A DNA stretch of 64,000 bases, from NCBI GenBank assembly GCA_003991915.1, contig RQTK01000303.1, positions 371,571 through 435,570 on the forward strand. Reading direction: 5' to 3'. Positions 37,690 to 52,354 of this stretch are shown here, in pieces. The notes beneath the pieces are model-generated. The model was not told where the DNA came from and ran no database searches. It saw nothing but the letters and a program-made list of their open reading frames with translations. The stretch comes from Elysia chlorotica. Lineage: Eukaryota; Mollusca; Gastropoda; Plakobranchidae. A program made the translations under genes and the position numbers. The first letter of the stretch is position 1, and each line of letters starts with the position of its first letter.

Positions 37690-37872
37690 AAAAAAGTGTA
37701 CATTTTGCGGGCACGAAGTGGCCCAAACACTCGGGAAGTCTCCGTTTCAATCACTGATGGCTTGGTTTCTGTACTCCCGCTCTGTATGTGTGTTTGACAG
37801 GACATACCCTTGTCAGGAGTTAATCTTGGGACCCATCTGCAATATACCTTAGTTGCTTACAACAAACCAAGC
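37690..37872 (+). mobile_element. Diverged SINE copy
   Basis: Recognisable from CCCGCTCTGTATGTGTGTTT, GACAGGACATACCCTTGTCA, TTAATCTTGGGACCCATC and TGCAATATACC, matching the family's 3' half in order. The tRNA-like head is largely lost and the final GTTAAACC is decayed to AACAAACCAAG. Confidence 0.65.
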
Positions 37873-38570
37873 TAATTCCATTATTACCAAAAAGTGTTGA
37901 GTCAACAATACCAAAGCGTGTACCTCAGGTTGTAGTAAAGCGAGTGTGCCTTAATAAGTGGCGCGTGAAAATAGAACATCCAGGTTATAACAAGCTGGCT
38001 AGTAACCGCATTACGCAAGGGTGCCAGTGTTTTTTGTTAAATATTCATTGGCATGAGTCTGCCCCCGAAGATTTCTATTACAGTTACATATAGAGTGCTG
38101 CATGGTATGCATAATATCATAACTAATCTGTAGAAAAGAGTGTTAACGTATATACATCCTATGAAGGCGACAGGAGTATACAAATGAGTTTACAAAATTT
38201 AATGATGTGACTGTGGATCAAAGCTTAGAAGGAAGAGCATGGGCATGACCTCGCTGAGGTGGGTAGTCCGAATATAAACATCTAACAATTTCACATGCTG
38301 CAACAATGAATCAGAGTAGAGACACCAGAAGCCGGTCCAAGCAGTAAACTCTAATGTCGGCTGATCAGGATTTAAACCAAAGGATCCTTGGAAGAGCCTC
38401 CCCATCTTAGCATACACATTCACTCCAAATTAATTACGAGGGTTTTATTAACTTTTCTCTTGAAGTTCTTTGTGTTTTCATCTAAGAGAGAAAATTTACT
38501 CTTGATTTTTCCAAGAATTGCTAAAAGATATATTATTTAACTTTCCTCTTTTAAACTCCCTGCCCTCCTC
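37873..38570. other. No supported feature
   Basis: Unique sequence; short frames only. Confidence 0.45.
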
Positions 38571-38620
38571 ACCCCCCCCCCCCCACAAAGGAAGAGAGGG
38601 GGGGGGAGAGGCGAGGGAGA

Positions 38621-38670
<50 letters not shown>
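38571..38670. repeat. C-run, G-run and (GA)n array
   Basis: C12-type run, a G-rich stretch, then about 20 GA units. Confidence 0.95.
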
Positions 38671-38672
<2 letters not shown>

Positions 38673-39097
38673 CGGAGTTAAGGACGGCAACTTTTGTTTT
38701 GAGAATAGAGATATGATTAATTCGTTGGGTCGCAGAAAAATTACCATTAGTGAAAACACAGATAAAACAAAAAAAACAACAATCTAAATTGGAGTTGCTA
38801 TACGCCTTAAGACAAAAGTCACACAGTTCACTCAAACAATCGTAAGGAATCGTGAGGAATTCAAAGAGAGATCCCTCGCCTTAGATCTTATATCTCTATA
38901 TTTTATCAATCCCCAATTCTTCACGAATCAGTTTTTACTCTCTCGTTACATTTAAGCTCATATATCACCTGGACGTGCTTCTATTGGGACCAGACTTGTT
39001 AGTGTTGTCACGCCTCAAATTTCCTCCCCCCTCTTAAATCTAAGCTGTTTGGTTTAAGCTATATAAAGATTATTTTAAACAGAGCTGACGTTAAATC

Positions 39098-39335
39098 AGA
39101 TTGTTCTTCCGTTTCATTTTTTTCTCGTCTTAACATTATTCCAAATTGGATTTGGATAAAAAAGAAATATAGTTTCATATTTGCATTCAAATATTTCAAA
39201 CATATTGTATTAGTTTTAGAATGAGCGAAAGCGGCAAACTTTTTCAAAACATTTTTTAACCTCTGATTGTTCTTCCGCTTCTTTTTTTTTCTCGTCTTAA
39301 AATAATTTTTAAACTGGATTGGGATCAGCAAATTT
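39098..39335. repeat. Diverged direct duplication, copies about 165 bp apart
   Basis: TGATTGTTCTTCCG-type start (39098 and 39264), TTTTTTCTCGTCTTAA and AACTGGATTGGGAT / AATTGGATTTGGAT recur in both copies. Confidence 0.75.
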
Positions 39336-40130
39336 TTTAGTGTACAAAACATTTCAAATGTTTTTATGGGTATTTTTATTTTTACACTTCTTAGTTACAA
39401 AACATCAATGCCCTCCAACGATTAAGAACTGTGTTATACTTTAGTATGTGTTCTGAAATGTTTAGTGTGTTTTTAATTACTACTTGATTTAGCGTGATCA
39501 GTAACGCCATTTTACTTCAAAGACAAGTTATGAAATATTGAGCTTTGTCAACTGACGTTTTAGGGACATAATTTTATACATGAACCTATATTTTGCGGCA
39601 TTCTGTCCCAGTGTCCCAAAGCTTAAGACACACAACTCAGTCTTGGCGCTTCTCTGATAATGTATGGTTACATAACACCCTTTGTGAACCAGCCCTTTCC
39701 TCCTGGGTTATTCTCAGCACATCGACCCAGGAGTGACAGCCATAAGAAATCCTGGTAAAAAAGGCTATATTATTTGACACTCTTTTTGGACAAACAGAGC
39801 TCGAGCGAAAGTCCGCTTTGAGCTCCACACATTATCATTCCCCACACTAACATCAATATAATATAATAGGCCTCTTCATTGCTTGTTGTGCACCGTTTTT
39901 AGTAGTTGCCTGCCTCCATTGATTGCCACAACGCAATAAAGCGTAGCCTAATTTGTTTATTGTGTTGTTGGAGATGCAAGATTTTTGTCGCACTTTTCCC
40001 ACAGAAATTCAAAGATCTGACGTTTTTGCCAGTAAAAAAGAAAGAATGGATGAGACAAGCATTACATTATAACGTGGGAGCCAAAAAAAGATCCCGATGT
40101 AAATAATGAGAGTGTTTTGAAAGAACTAGA
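39336..40130. other. No supported feature
   Basis: AT-rich unique sequence. Confidence 0.45.
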
Positions 40131-40133
40131 GGG

Positions 40134-40134
40134 A

Positions 40135-40188
<54 letters not shown>
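40134..40188. repeat. (GT)n-(GA)n compound array
   Basis: About 8 GT units followed by about 17 GA units. Confidence 0.96.
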
Positions 40189-40189
<1 letters not shown>

Positions 40190-41055
40190 ATAAGAGGGAA
40201 GGAGGGAAAAACATAGATGGACATAGATTGAGTATAGATCAAGGGTATGGATGCGCGTTTCTAAGCTTAGCTTATTTTTTCTATTTTTAGTATTTTTTGC
40301 ATCTAACATTTACCATTTCCCATTCCTCTCTGTAAACCTCTTTTTAAACAGCACTTATATAATAACTACCCTCACTGTAGCTACCCTTGTTTAATGATAG
40401 GTAAGAAAATGCCGCGTGGCACCAGCAAAGTCTCGGATGGTAATTATCATTGATCAGGCGCTGTTCTGCATTGATCATGCACCGTGTCTCCTTGGAAAGA
40501 ATAAACAACGACCTCCAATAACCGCTTGACGCCTATAATTGTCCAAAAAATGTTTTTTTTTCTTTAACCGAAGGCACTTACATACAGGCTAAAGAGAATA
40601 CAGTACAATTCCAGTATCTGGAACCAAAAGGAATATCTTACAGGCCTTGTAAGTTGTTTTGTTGTGAATATTAATTGCTTCATTTTTTTCTTTTGTTTTT
40701 GGTCCTTTTTTTCTTTTTCTTTTTTTTTTTTAAATTTTTTGTGTGTGTTTGTTTTCTTTTTGCGTGTGTGTGATTTTCTTTGAATAGATACAAGCAACCG
40801 TTCAGACACTGCAAACAATTTGTTCCCTTTTAGACGTGTGTCGTCATGGCTTACAAGAATTAAGAAAACCAACAACTATGGGACCTTTCTTTCAATTAAA
40901 GAAAACACTTAATCTGTTCGTACGGCATATTCATTTTATTCTTACCCCCATTTTAATTTTTTTTTCAGCAGGCACCAAACTTTACAGCTAGATTTAGAAA
41001 AAATGGATTTAGATCACCTTACAAAGTTTATATAATTTTGTAAAAGTATTTCATG
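40189..41055. other. AT-rich sequence with T-runs
   Basis: T-rich stretch at about 40670-40770; no gene supported. Confidence 0.5.
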
Positions 41056-41375
<320 letters not shown>

Positions 41376-43077
41376 TTCAGGAGCTCTGAGGTACCCAGAT
41401 CCGCTATAACTACCATTCAATACCATTGTGGTTAAACCGTGTATGTATCTGGGGTTTTTTTAGTCACCTGTCATAGAATTAATTTTAAAAATTAAGTGCA
41501 AAATGTGTGTAAATTAAAGCATTATTATTTTTGTGACAAAAGTGTGTGTACCTTAACGTCATTTTGATCCTTTTTTTTTTATAAATTGTCGTTAAAACCA
41601 TTGTTTTGTCTTACTATTGGTTCGTTTATCAAGTAGTGAACATAGGAGTGTACAAATTTAAGGAACTCTAAACCACCTACCCGCTGTGGTTTTTACAAAG
41701 TTATAATGATCACTTGTGTATGGCACTCGACAAGTACCAACATTTTTAATTGTTTGAAGCAATGATTGAAAGGGTAACCAACTAACCATCGCTTACTCGT
41801 TTGAGAAATGTGCAGTTCTACATGGAAGTATAAAATTATCACTTAAAGCAGGCAACTCAAAATTGTACACGACTCGCTTAGGGCTATTCCTAGACCAAAC
41901 CCGAACTAAAATTACATTTATGTTGGAACACTGAGTACGGACACTTGCCGAAATATAATATATGAGTCTATTTTTAAATTGATTTTTAGCATGCTTTGTT
42001 CATTAAAGTACGAGGGCTTTAAACAGCTAAACTGTTCATTCATATCGGAGACATACCGGATAAATAGTTTTAAACGAGTTGAAGTAGGCGGTAGATGGAT
42101 GCCCAACTCGCCTGAGCATTACACTTGAAGTATAAGTTGACCAACGTTCGGTCACGCTGGAAGGTAATTGTCTTGTCATAAAAAAATGATAAATAGCTCA
42201 TTTTTAGGTTCCCTGTGGCTGGAATTTACAGCAGTTAATGTTATCAAAAGTCACGATTTCATTTTGTTTTCTTCAGGAATAGCTAAGATTGACAAATGAG
42301 CTTTCGTCATAAATTTATCTCTTTGTGGTTGATACTTAAATAAATTAATTTAGAAATAACTATTCTCGTTCTCCTTTTATATAGACTTCATATTTCCTTG
42401 CTTTATGAAATCATTATATCAGTTTGGATGAAGGAAATAACTCTTGTGTGAGGATTGTTAAAACAGAAACTTAAAAAAAATTAGTAAGACATTAATGCTG
42501 CACGATTGACCTGCACTTTGTTTAAGCTTTTTTTTAAACACCTTTCAAGTGACTAAAGCGTCTACATGTACCACGATTGTGCTAAGTCCTTATAAAAGGA
42601 TTGTCAATTTTAAGCTTAACGATAGCACCAGTCTAGTCGGTTATTACATACTCGATAAGCGCATACTCTTATTATTGTAAACTAAACAGACATTTGGGAA
42701 TTTTTTTAAAATTTTAATAGGTTTGAAATTGAGAATAATAAATCACTATCTTTTCTGTCTTCGAAAAAAGCACCCGCCGACATCACGTGTTGTTTATTTT
42801 CTTTCTTTCATATAGTTTAGTTAAAAAATAATGGTTGGCAGCCGACACATTTCTTCGCGCTAGGATAAACGTAACAATTTTTATTATGTTCTTTTTTTCC
42901 ATCCGGACTTGGGATCACATCATTATGAGCCTGTGGGATCTGGACATCTACACGCATGAAGGCGTAAGGCGAAAAATCAGATTTGAGAGACAAACATTAT
43001 TATGTTTCGCGGCCAACACCGGTATATGGTTGTTGTGGCAGTTTAAGCAGGAAAACAGCGTTCTGGGTTGTTGTTGT
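41376..43077. other. No supported feature
   Basis: AT-rich unique sequence. A frame at 42835-43140 runs into a TTG array; its unique part (starting MAADTFLRARINV) is unrecognised. Confidence 0.45.
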
Positions 43078-43084
43078 TTTTGTT

Positions 43085-43136
<52 letters not shown>

Positions 43137-43138
43137 TT
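43078..43138. repeat. (TTG)n microsatellite
   Basis: About 18 TTG units. Confidence 0.97.
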
Positions 43139-43730
43139 AGCTTTCTATCTTCTTTTAGGCGTTGTTGAATGAAGTCATAAAATGATACAAGATGAAATAG
43201 TAAATTGATTCATTCAAAATGAAGAAAACGTGACCAATTATAAAGTCACACAGATATAGACAGTGAATGAGTGAGTGAGAGAGAGAAAATGGAAAACATG
43301 AAAGGAAAGGAAAGCTGAAAAAAAAAGAAACGGAAAGGCATGAAAGGATAGGCAAAAAGAAAATTGAAACATCGACAAGACTCCATGTCTTCATTTGTGT
43401 ATATAGTTATATAATTAGTCAATAAATAAATCTATTTTTCGAGAATAATAAAATTGCAGTCCCTTAAAAATCTAGATGCAAGAAAACATTTTTTAAATTA
43501 ACTACACATAGGAAATCAGTTTCAAGATGTTACAACAATCAATAAGAAAAGGGTTTTGAATTTAGGATGGCTTTCAAATTTGAAAAAAAATCAGATTCTC
43601 TAAGAATTGCTTCTGTTGTACATCTTGGGCATCAACAAAAAAGTCGATAATTATTCTTGAGCAGTTAATATTGCTTAAACTTGTTAAACTTGTGGCAAAT
43701 TTGTTTTGGTTTTTTTTAAACATAAATATC
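43139..43730. other. No supported feature
   Basis: AT-rich with a short purine-rich patch around 43270-43370. Confidence 0.45.
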
Positions 43731-43734
43731 TCTT

Positions 43735-44050
43735 TCTATCTCCCCCATCTATTTCATTGTCTCTGACTGTATGTCTGTCTGTTTGTTTGTCTGTGTCTCT
43801 AACTATCTGTCTGTCTGTTTGTCTGTCTGTCTGTTTGTCATTCTCTCTCTGCCCCTCTTTCTCTCTGTCTCTGTCTCTATGTCTCTCTTTTTTCTTTCTG
43901 TCTCAATTGCTCTCACATCTCCCTCGCTTGTTTTCCTTAGATCTATCTTCATGTCTCTCTGTTTCTCTGTCTCTGTCCATGTCTCTGCTGTCTCTGTCTC
44001 TGTGTTTGTCTCTCTGTCTGTCTGTCTCTTTCTCTTTGTATCTCTTACTA
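43735..44050. repeat. Degenerate CT/TGTC pyrimidine tract
   Basis: CT, TGTC and CTTT units. The 259-codon plus-strand frame from 43771 starts in this tract and continues through T-rich sequence; it is Ser/Leu/Phe/Cys-rich and not a credible protein. Confidence 0.9.
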
Positions 44051-44869
44051 TCTTAAATACACACTCGTTTTTCCCTCTATTTTCTCTTTTTCTTTTATCT
44101 TCTCCTCTGAAAACAATGAAAACGCAGTTTTTTAGTCAATTGATTACCCATGCATTTCTACCCTTTGTCACTCTGTGTCTCTTTCCTTCTATGTTTCTGA
44201 ATCGCTCTTGTTGTTTTAACAGCTCCTCTTTTCCTGTACCAACTTTAAGACTTCATCGTGCCTGTGCAATCTTCTCATCTTTCTGTTTACTATCTGAACT
44301 TCATTACAAAAGAACATTATTCTTACTGCACCGTCCGCTCCTCTTTTTTTGTCTTCTGTGTTTCCTTAGCTCCGCCCCCGCCGCCTCTTTTTTCCCTCGT
44401 AAACACAACTTCAGTGCATTTCTCATAGAAAAAAAACCTCACCATCTTTTGCCTTCCTACAGTCTATTACTCTTCACAAAAGCAAGAAAGCCAATTTTTT
44501 ATTATGATCTGGACTTCACAGAAAAAGATGAGAATTTAACTACTAAATGAATCACAAGAGAACCAAAGTCATAAAGATGTGTTCTGAGTCTCGCAAGCTG
44601 GCGCTGAATATCTCCCCGAGGGCCGCCAACGCCCCAATAAGACCTGAAAAGACCTTGATAACACTGCTTGCTTATGGTTGGATACATCTATAGCCCTGGG
44701 GAGGAGGTGGGGATCCCATGATATTGAATCCAGGATTTGTAATATAAAAAATCCCCATGGTATTCTTCTCATCTCTTGAAAAGATTAAGTAGCCAAATGA
44801 GGACATGAAATTTATAAGACAAAACCTTGCTTATATTTCACACTGAAGGATTAAAAAACTAAAAGATGG

Positions 44870-44870
<1 letters not shown>
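44051..44870. other. Pyrimidine-biased unique sequence
   Basis: Pyrimidine bias continues to about 44.5 kb; a short GC-richer patch lies at about 44590-44720. No gene or recognisable repeat. Confidence 0.4.
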
Positions 44871-44871
<1 letters not shown>

Positions 44872-44916
<45 letters not shown>

Positions 44917-44930
44917 AGAGAGAGATTGAG
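44872..44930. repeat. (GA)n array
   Basis: GA units with AAAG interruptions. Confidence 0.96.
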
Positions 44931-45513
44931 TGAATGAGAAAAAAGAAAAAAGAGGACGACGAGAAAGAGAGATTTGTGAAAGAAATGATAACAAAATCAA
45001 ACTTCTCTTTTTTTTTCATCCAGAAAAATCATGAAAAAAATTAAAATACGGTTCATTTAATCCAAAAATAGTGTAAAAAACAGATCTCCATAACATGAGA
45101 CGCGTGTCTGCAAAAACAAAGCAAACGTTTTAGTTTGGGATCGACAGTAACATGTTATAATGCATGTTTATTAATATCATAATCTTATATGTCATAGCGG
45201 AAAAAAAAAACATCCAATTTACTTTCTTTTTCTAATCGTTTGTGGCTATATATACATATTTTTTATAGATATTTTCTGTTGATTTTCACATTACAAAACT
45301 GTAATACAACTCATTTTCATAGATTCAGATCCATCTTGATGTAAATTTGTTTTTGTATTGCCGCCACAATTTTTAAGTCTCTAAAGCATTACCATTACCT
45401 CTAATACAAGACAGCATCAACAATATTTTGGCTTTCTTTGCAGTTCAGTGTGATTTACCACTTTGTCGTAAAGAAGCATTAGGAATGAAGATGTCATTTA
45501 TACACATGAATAT

Positions 45514-45514
<1 letters not shown>
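44931..45514. other. No supported feature
   Basis: AT-rich unique sequence. Confidence 0.45.
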
Positions 45515-45583
<69 letters not shown>

Positions 45584-45584
45584 T

Positions 45585-45675
<91 letters not shown>

Positions 45676-45746
45676 GGAACAAAGACATAGTTTGAGACAG
45701 AGAGAGACAGAGAGAGAGACTCAGAGACAGAAAGCCATACAGAGAT

Positions 45747-45785
<39 letters not shown>

Positions 45786-45810
45786 CAGAGACAGAAAGCC
45801 ATACAGAGAT

Positions 45811-45862
<52 letters not shown>
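45515..45862. repeat. (GA)n, (CAGA)n and a 62-bp tandem duplication
   Basis: A GA array (45517-45564) leads to about 25 CAGA units (45565-45676). Then the block GACTCAGAGACAGAAAGCC, ATACAGAGATAGAAAGAG plus GA run occurs twice (about 45718-45780 and 45781-45860). Confidence 0.97.
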
Positions 45863-46068
45863 GTTGATTACGTTAAAGGCGCTGTTCATGCTAATGGACA
45901 GGATCATAAAAAAAACAAGAAAAAGAAACCCTAAAAAGCTCAGAAGCCTCGATATAATTTTAGAGGACCAACTTCTGCTCACAAGAAGTTAATAGCGCTT
46001 GTTGAGAGATTCTAGTATTTAAAAGGCAAAAACAAGGCATTGTGCATTATTATTTTAGTTGCACAAGA

Positions 46069-47247
<1,179 letters not shown>

Positions 47248-49445
47248 ATGTGAAATTTTGTATCTATTTTATTCGTTGTTTCCCTCTGACATAAATTTCA
47301 ACCTGTAGATGCATAGAAAGTATCATCTGTGAAACTAAGATAAGGAAAAAGGTTTTACATATAAAAAGGTCGCTCTCCCATGGGTATATCCTTAGCGCCC
47401 TCTGTGAAAGAGCAATCATAGCCAATAACAGCTGCTTTTTCCTTTCGATTTTGCAAGAGGTTCAATCACGGTCCTGGTTAATATTAGTAATCTTATCTAC
47501 AGATGCGATTGTTAGTTACAGTCGAAAGAGAGCGTGTTAAGAGCATTAAGTACAAATATAGGAGACGCAAAGAATTATTTTTATTTTTTTCCCTTAAGTG
47601 TCGTTGTCTGCCTCGCACAGGTATTGAACTGCATTACAGTCATATATTCGATTGCATTAATTCTGAATGCTCAAGATGTCATTAAAAAAAACCTGCGTTT
47701 GATTCACATGTATGCTACAATAATTATGGTTAGGTATTCTTATCTAAATTGCAAAAATAGCAAACATTTACATTTCACGGAGCTTGAGATGCGTAAAACG
47801 TGAATTATAGGATTTTTTTTTTTAATTAAAAGTGACTTTATTCATGGTAAAGGTATTTATGTATATTTAAGCTGCGTTGAAAATTAAAAAGATAGAAATA
47901 AGTATTTGAAGTCTTTTAGGGTCAGGTCCTATTATATTTGATTTTATTACCTGAAATCTTCAATGAATGAAATATGCTCATGGTGCATAACAGAAGAAAA
48001 GTGCTTGAAGGCCTAAAATCGTTGTAGACAGTTAGAAGACTAATGTTTTTTCTGTCGTTATTTTAATGATACAGTTATAGTTGAATTGTTAAAACCAAGT
48101 ATTAGTGAGGGAAAGAAACTATATTATTTTTATCAGATGAAGAGTATGTTATTTATAGCCAAGCATTATAATTATAAATAACATAACCCAATGCAATATT
48201 ATAAAGTTTGTTCAATGTCTGTATCAACTCTGTAGTTTTATTGTTATTTAAGAATATTAAGAAACACCCTCCCCGTGTTTAATTTCGTAAAGTTTAAAAG
48301 GAAATCTCCATAAAGCCAATAATCTGGCAAAACAAATTTTTTTCGACGATTCGCAGTATAATGGTTTCTTCATAACCATGGTCTGATACGAGTTCAAATG
48401 AGACACATTGGAATTATAAAAAATCGAACGATATCAATATTAGTTTACTGATGTAAAAGAACAAACCAGCCATATATTTCTTTTCCCCTATTTCCTAATT
48501 TACCGCTAGAAAATGGTGGACTCTTAAGGTATTGGGCTACAAAATAAAAATAAAAACTGGACTATAATTTATGATTCCTTTAGCATAAACCCCATTGCTC
48601 TCGATCAATGCACACTTATTCTTTGGGGAAGGGGTGATACGTGTCGAGCAGAGCGAAAAACTCGATTGATATCCTTTTATTGCGACGGATCCATGCACAT
48701 CACTCCATGTGGATTATCCATGTGTGCAACAGATGTCAAGGTAGAGAAAGTGTTTGGGTGATTGCCTTACTGGTGGCTCTTTATATAAAATTGAGGTAAA
48801 AACAAAACAAATGAAAGAAAAGCTAGAAAGGTATAGATAGAGAGACAAAAGAAAGAAATATTAGAATTAGGAGAAGTATAAAAGAAGAGAATACTATTCA
48901 CAGGAAGGCAGAAAAGGCGAGAGAGGAAGACAGAAAGAGAGAGAGACAGGCATTCAGGAAAATAAAGAGCTTAATAACATAATTTCCACATCTGTACCGT
49001 TCGCACGAACCGCAGCATTTTATGTCTGTGTCGACTCTAAAAACCTAATACTGCAATATAATTAAGAACATGTGAAATATCATTGCCTTACGTATTTAAA
49101 GATTGCAATAATGCTGCATCTGCAGCAGAAAGTATTGATATTTTACTTGGAAACTTCATATATTGCAAGATATGAAGTCTGTCTTTCTTTGTATGATGAA
49201 AAGGGACGAAATAAATCTCAGAAGTTGGTCGTAGATTTGTTACTTGTCTAGGATGATAATAATCTAACTTCAGGTCATGCGAACAATTTATCACTAGGTA
49301 GAACCCAGTGCAATATAATTTAGAGTCTTGCGTCGGACAGAGACATATTCTAGATTGTTTGAAATACGATAGATGTTAGTCACCCATAATGGAAACGGTT
49401 GTTGTTGTGCTTAAAAGCAACATTAATAATCAATGAAGATATAAA
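47248..49445. other. No supported feature
   Basis: AT-rich unique sequence. Purine-rich stretch at about 48815-48970. Frames at 47503-47803 and 49088-49294 are not recognised. Confidence 0.45.
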
Positions 49446-49455
49446 TCATCTGCTA

Positions 49456-49646
49456 TCTCTCTCTCTCTCTCCCTCTCTCCTCTCTCTCTCTCTCTCTCTC
49501 TCCCTCCCTCCCTATCTCTCTCTTAACATCCATCTACCTTTCTATAATTATATCTATCTATGTATCGATGTATTCTATTTCCCCTCTCTTTATCTTGTTT
49601 CCCTTTCTCTCTCTCTCTGTCCGTATCTCTTTCTCTCTTTCTATTT

Positions 49647-49680
<34 letters not shown>
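49456..49680. repeat. CT-rich arrays of duplication copy 1
   Basis: CT array (about 49456-49500), mixed ATCT/CCT sequence, then a second CT run before TCTTTCTCGCTCA. Confidence 0.93.
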
Positions 49681-49681
<1 letters not shown>

Positions 49682-50506
49682 TTTCTCGCTCATCAGGAGA
49701 CATTGAAACAAAAGTACCGAGGCGTCAAGAGCTTGATTTTTTCATCATTATTTTAAACAATTTTGCTAATTTACTTGGCGAATTTCGGAAAGACATTGCC
49801 TTACTTTCATAAAATAAAGCTTGAAAATTCAGCTTTACTCCTACATATAAAAGACATCATTTTTATACCATAAGTGTATTCCTCCGTGAGACTGAAATCA
49901 GATTCAACTTATTTTCTTAAACTCTTTAGGTACATCAACATTCGTTTCTCGTATTAAAATTCCTATTATTAGTATAAATTCTGATCATTTTGTTACACAC
50001 TTTTCTCAAGAGACCCAGAGAAAAGGAGTTAGTTCCCATTTCATTTTCACTTAAGGTGTATAAATTAAAAAAAACAAGATGTTACAACCCGGTCCTGTTG
50101 TAACATATAAGAAAAGTTACATCATTGCATCTTTCTTAAATTTATATTCTTTTACGATAGCTAAAATTTAGATTGGGATTTTTAGCTAGAGACTAATCTC
50201 GAGATGAGATATTGAACAAACCACTTCCCATCAATTATAAAATAATAATTGTAGAAAATACATTTCCTTGGCTCGGTGTATATTTCTATGATATTAAGTT
50301 TTATTTTTCTCTTTATAAGCACATTTATATCGTGAAGAAATGACCGAGGTTCCATGGCTGTGAGTTGGCGTGGAATTTTTATATACTGTATTAAGTTAAA
50401 TTTTTTAGTTTTGTTTATTTATATTTTTCTCGGGTAGTTTTTAACTGTACCTCCCCCACCCCACTCCCCAATAATTGTGTTGTCATTGCTGTTAGTAGTG
50501 GTGCTA

Positions 50507-50735
50507 GGGGGGGCGCGGTAGCCTTGCAGCTTCGGACACAAAAGGTCCGTGATTCGAACCCTGGCAATTTCGCTCCCTACTGGTTGGGTTGGTGTCACTT
50601 TAATGTGACAAGCTGAGACATGGTATCCCCGCCCTGTCTCGTGTGTGAAGGCACATAAAATTGTCAGACGTCAGTCTTGGGCACGGTCCACAATAGAGCC
50701 TATTATTGCTAATGCTGGACGTTAAACCAACTCAA
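50507..50735 (+). mobile_element. SINE copy, young-looking
   Basis: G-run, GCGGTAGCCTTGCAG, CTTCGGACACAAAAGGTCCG, B box GTGATTCGAACCC, CTACTGGTTGGGTTGG, TAATGTGACAAGCTGAGAC, GTATCCCCGCCCTGTCTCG, AAAATTGTCAGACGTCAGTC and the 3' end GGACGTTAAACCAACTCAAC. It lies exactly between the two copies of the 1.1-kb duplication and is followed by a CT array. Confidence 0.92.
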
Positions 50736-50744
50736 CTACAACTG

Positions 50745-50820
<76 letters not shown>

Positions 50821-50968
50821 TCTCCCTTAACATCCATCTACCAATCTATATATCTATGTATCGATATATCTATCTATTTCCCCTCTCTTTATCGTTGTTT
50901 CCCTTTCTCTCTCGTGTCCGTATCTTTCTCTCTTTCTATTTAGCTCTCTCTAATTATCTCTATATATC

Positions 50969-51007
<39 letters not shown>

Positions 51008-51010
51008 CTC
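50745..51010. repeat. CT-rich and ATCT arrays of duplication copy 2
   Basis: (CT)n at about 50747-50812, mixed units, then (ATCT)n at about 50972-51008, which is expanded relative to copy 1. Confidence 0.95.
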
Positions 51011-51979
51011 TTTCTCGCTCACTAGGAGACATTGAAACAAAAGGCGTCAAGGGCTTGATTTTTTCATCATTATTTCAAATAATTTTGCTAATTTACTTGG
51101 CGAATTTCGGAAAGACATTGCCTTACTTTCATAAAATAAAGCTTTACTCCTATATATAAAAGACCTCATTTTTATACCATAAATGTACTCCTCCGTGAGA
51201 CTGAAATCAGATTCAATTTATTTTCTTCAACCATTTATCATATGAAGCGAAATAGGCACATCAACATTCGTTTCTCGTATCAAAATCCTATATAAGTATA
51301 AATTCTGATCATTTTGTTACACAGTTTTCTCAAGAGACCCAGAGAAAAGGAGTTAGTTCCCATTTCATTTTCACTTAAGGTGTATAAATTTAAAAAAAAA
51401 ATCAAGATGTCACAACCCGGTCCTGTTGTAACATATAAGAATAGTTACATCATTGCATCTTTCTTAAATTTCTATTCTTTTACGATAGCTAAAATTTAGC
51501 TTGGGGTTTTCAGCTAAAGACTAATCTCGAGATAAGATATTGATCAAGCCACTTTCCGTCCATTATAAAATAACAATTGTAGAAAATACATTTCCTTGGC
51601 TCGGTGTATATTTCTATGATATTGAGTTTTATTTTTCTCATTATAAGCACATTTATATCGTGAAGAAATGACCAAGGTTCCATACCTGTGAGTTGGCGTG
51701 GAATTTTTATATACTGTATTAAGTTAATTTTTTTTAGTTTTGTTTATTTATATTTTTCTCGGGTAGTTTTTAACTGTACCTCCCCCACCCCACTCCCCAA
51801 TAATTGTGTTGTCATTGCTGTTAGTAGTGGTGCTAGTGATAATGAAGCTTATTTCAAAACATACGAGATCATATCATTGAAGAAGTGAATGGCATTTTCA
51901 CAATCGATTCCTGCAAAATTGAGGAAGAGTTGATCAATATTTAATAGGGCCTAAGTGATTCTTTTGTCTACCATTCCCC

Positions 51980-52230
51980 TCTGTCTCTGTCTTTCTGTCT
52001 CTCTCTCTCTCCTCTTTTTCTTTATCTTTTCTGTCTATATACATATATCTACCTATCTATGTCTCTCCTCTTTTTCTTTATCTCTCTTCTGTCTCTCCTC
52101 TTTTTCTTTATCTCTCTTCTGTCTCTCCTCTTTTTCTTTATCTCTCTTCTGTCTCTCCTCTTTTTCTTTATCTCTCTTCTGTCTCTCAATCTTTTCTGTC
52201 TATATACATATATCTACCTATCTATGTATT
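51980..52230. repeat. 30-bp tandem repeat in a CT-rich tract
   Basis: About five units of TGTCTCTCCTCTTTTTCTTT plus ATCTCTCTTC (about 52060-52190), flanked by two copies of TTTTCTGTCTATATACATAT. The Phe/Leu/Ser frames are artefacts. Confidence 0.95.
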
Positions 52231-52354
52231 TTTTCCATCTCTCCACCTCTCCCCTTCCTCTCTCCCTTTCTCTTCTCTCTTCCACACAAGATAACACGTC
52301 TGCTTCCATCACACCATAAGTAATTTCCCATTCAAACTAACGTAATGTCTCCAC

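Larger units (their letters stand above)
49446..51836. repeat. Tandem duplication of about 1.1 kb with a SINE at the junction
   Basis: Copy 1 is 49446-50506 and copy 2 is about 50745-51836. Each begins with a CT array and a TTAACATCCATCTACC block. Then follow GAGACATTGAAACAAAAG (49697 and 51026), GCGAATTTCGGAAAGACATT, CTCAAGAGACCCAGAGAAAA, TGTTGTAACATATAAGAA, TTTCCTTGGCTCGGTGTATA and GTTAGTAGTGGTGCTAG. Copy 1 ends at this last motif where the SINE begins; copy 2 ends at the same motif and continues into unique DNA. Copies differ by small indels and substitutions. Confidence 0.93.

Noticed and set aside
43706..44550. 259-codon plus-strand frame
   Set aside because: Low-complexity pyrimidine tract plus T-rich sequence; no domain.
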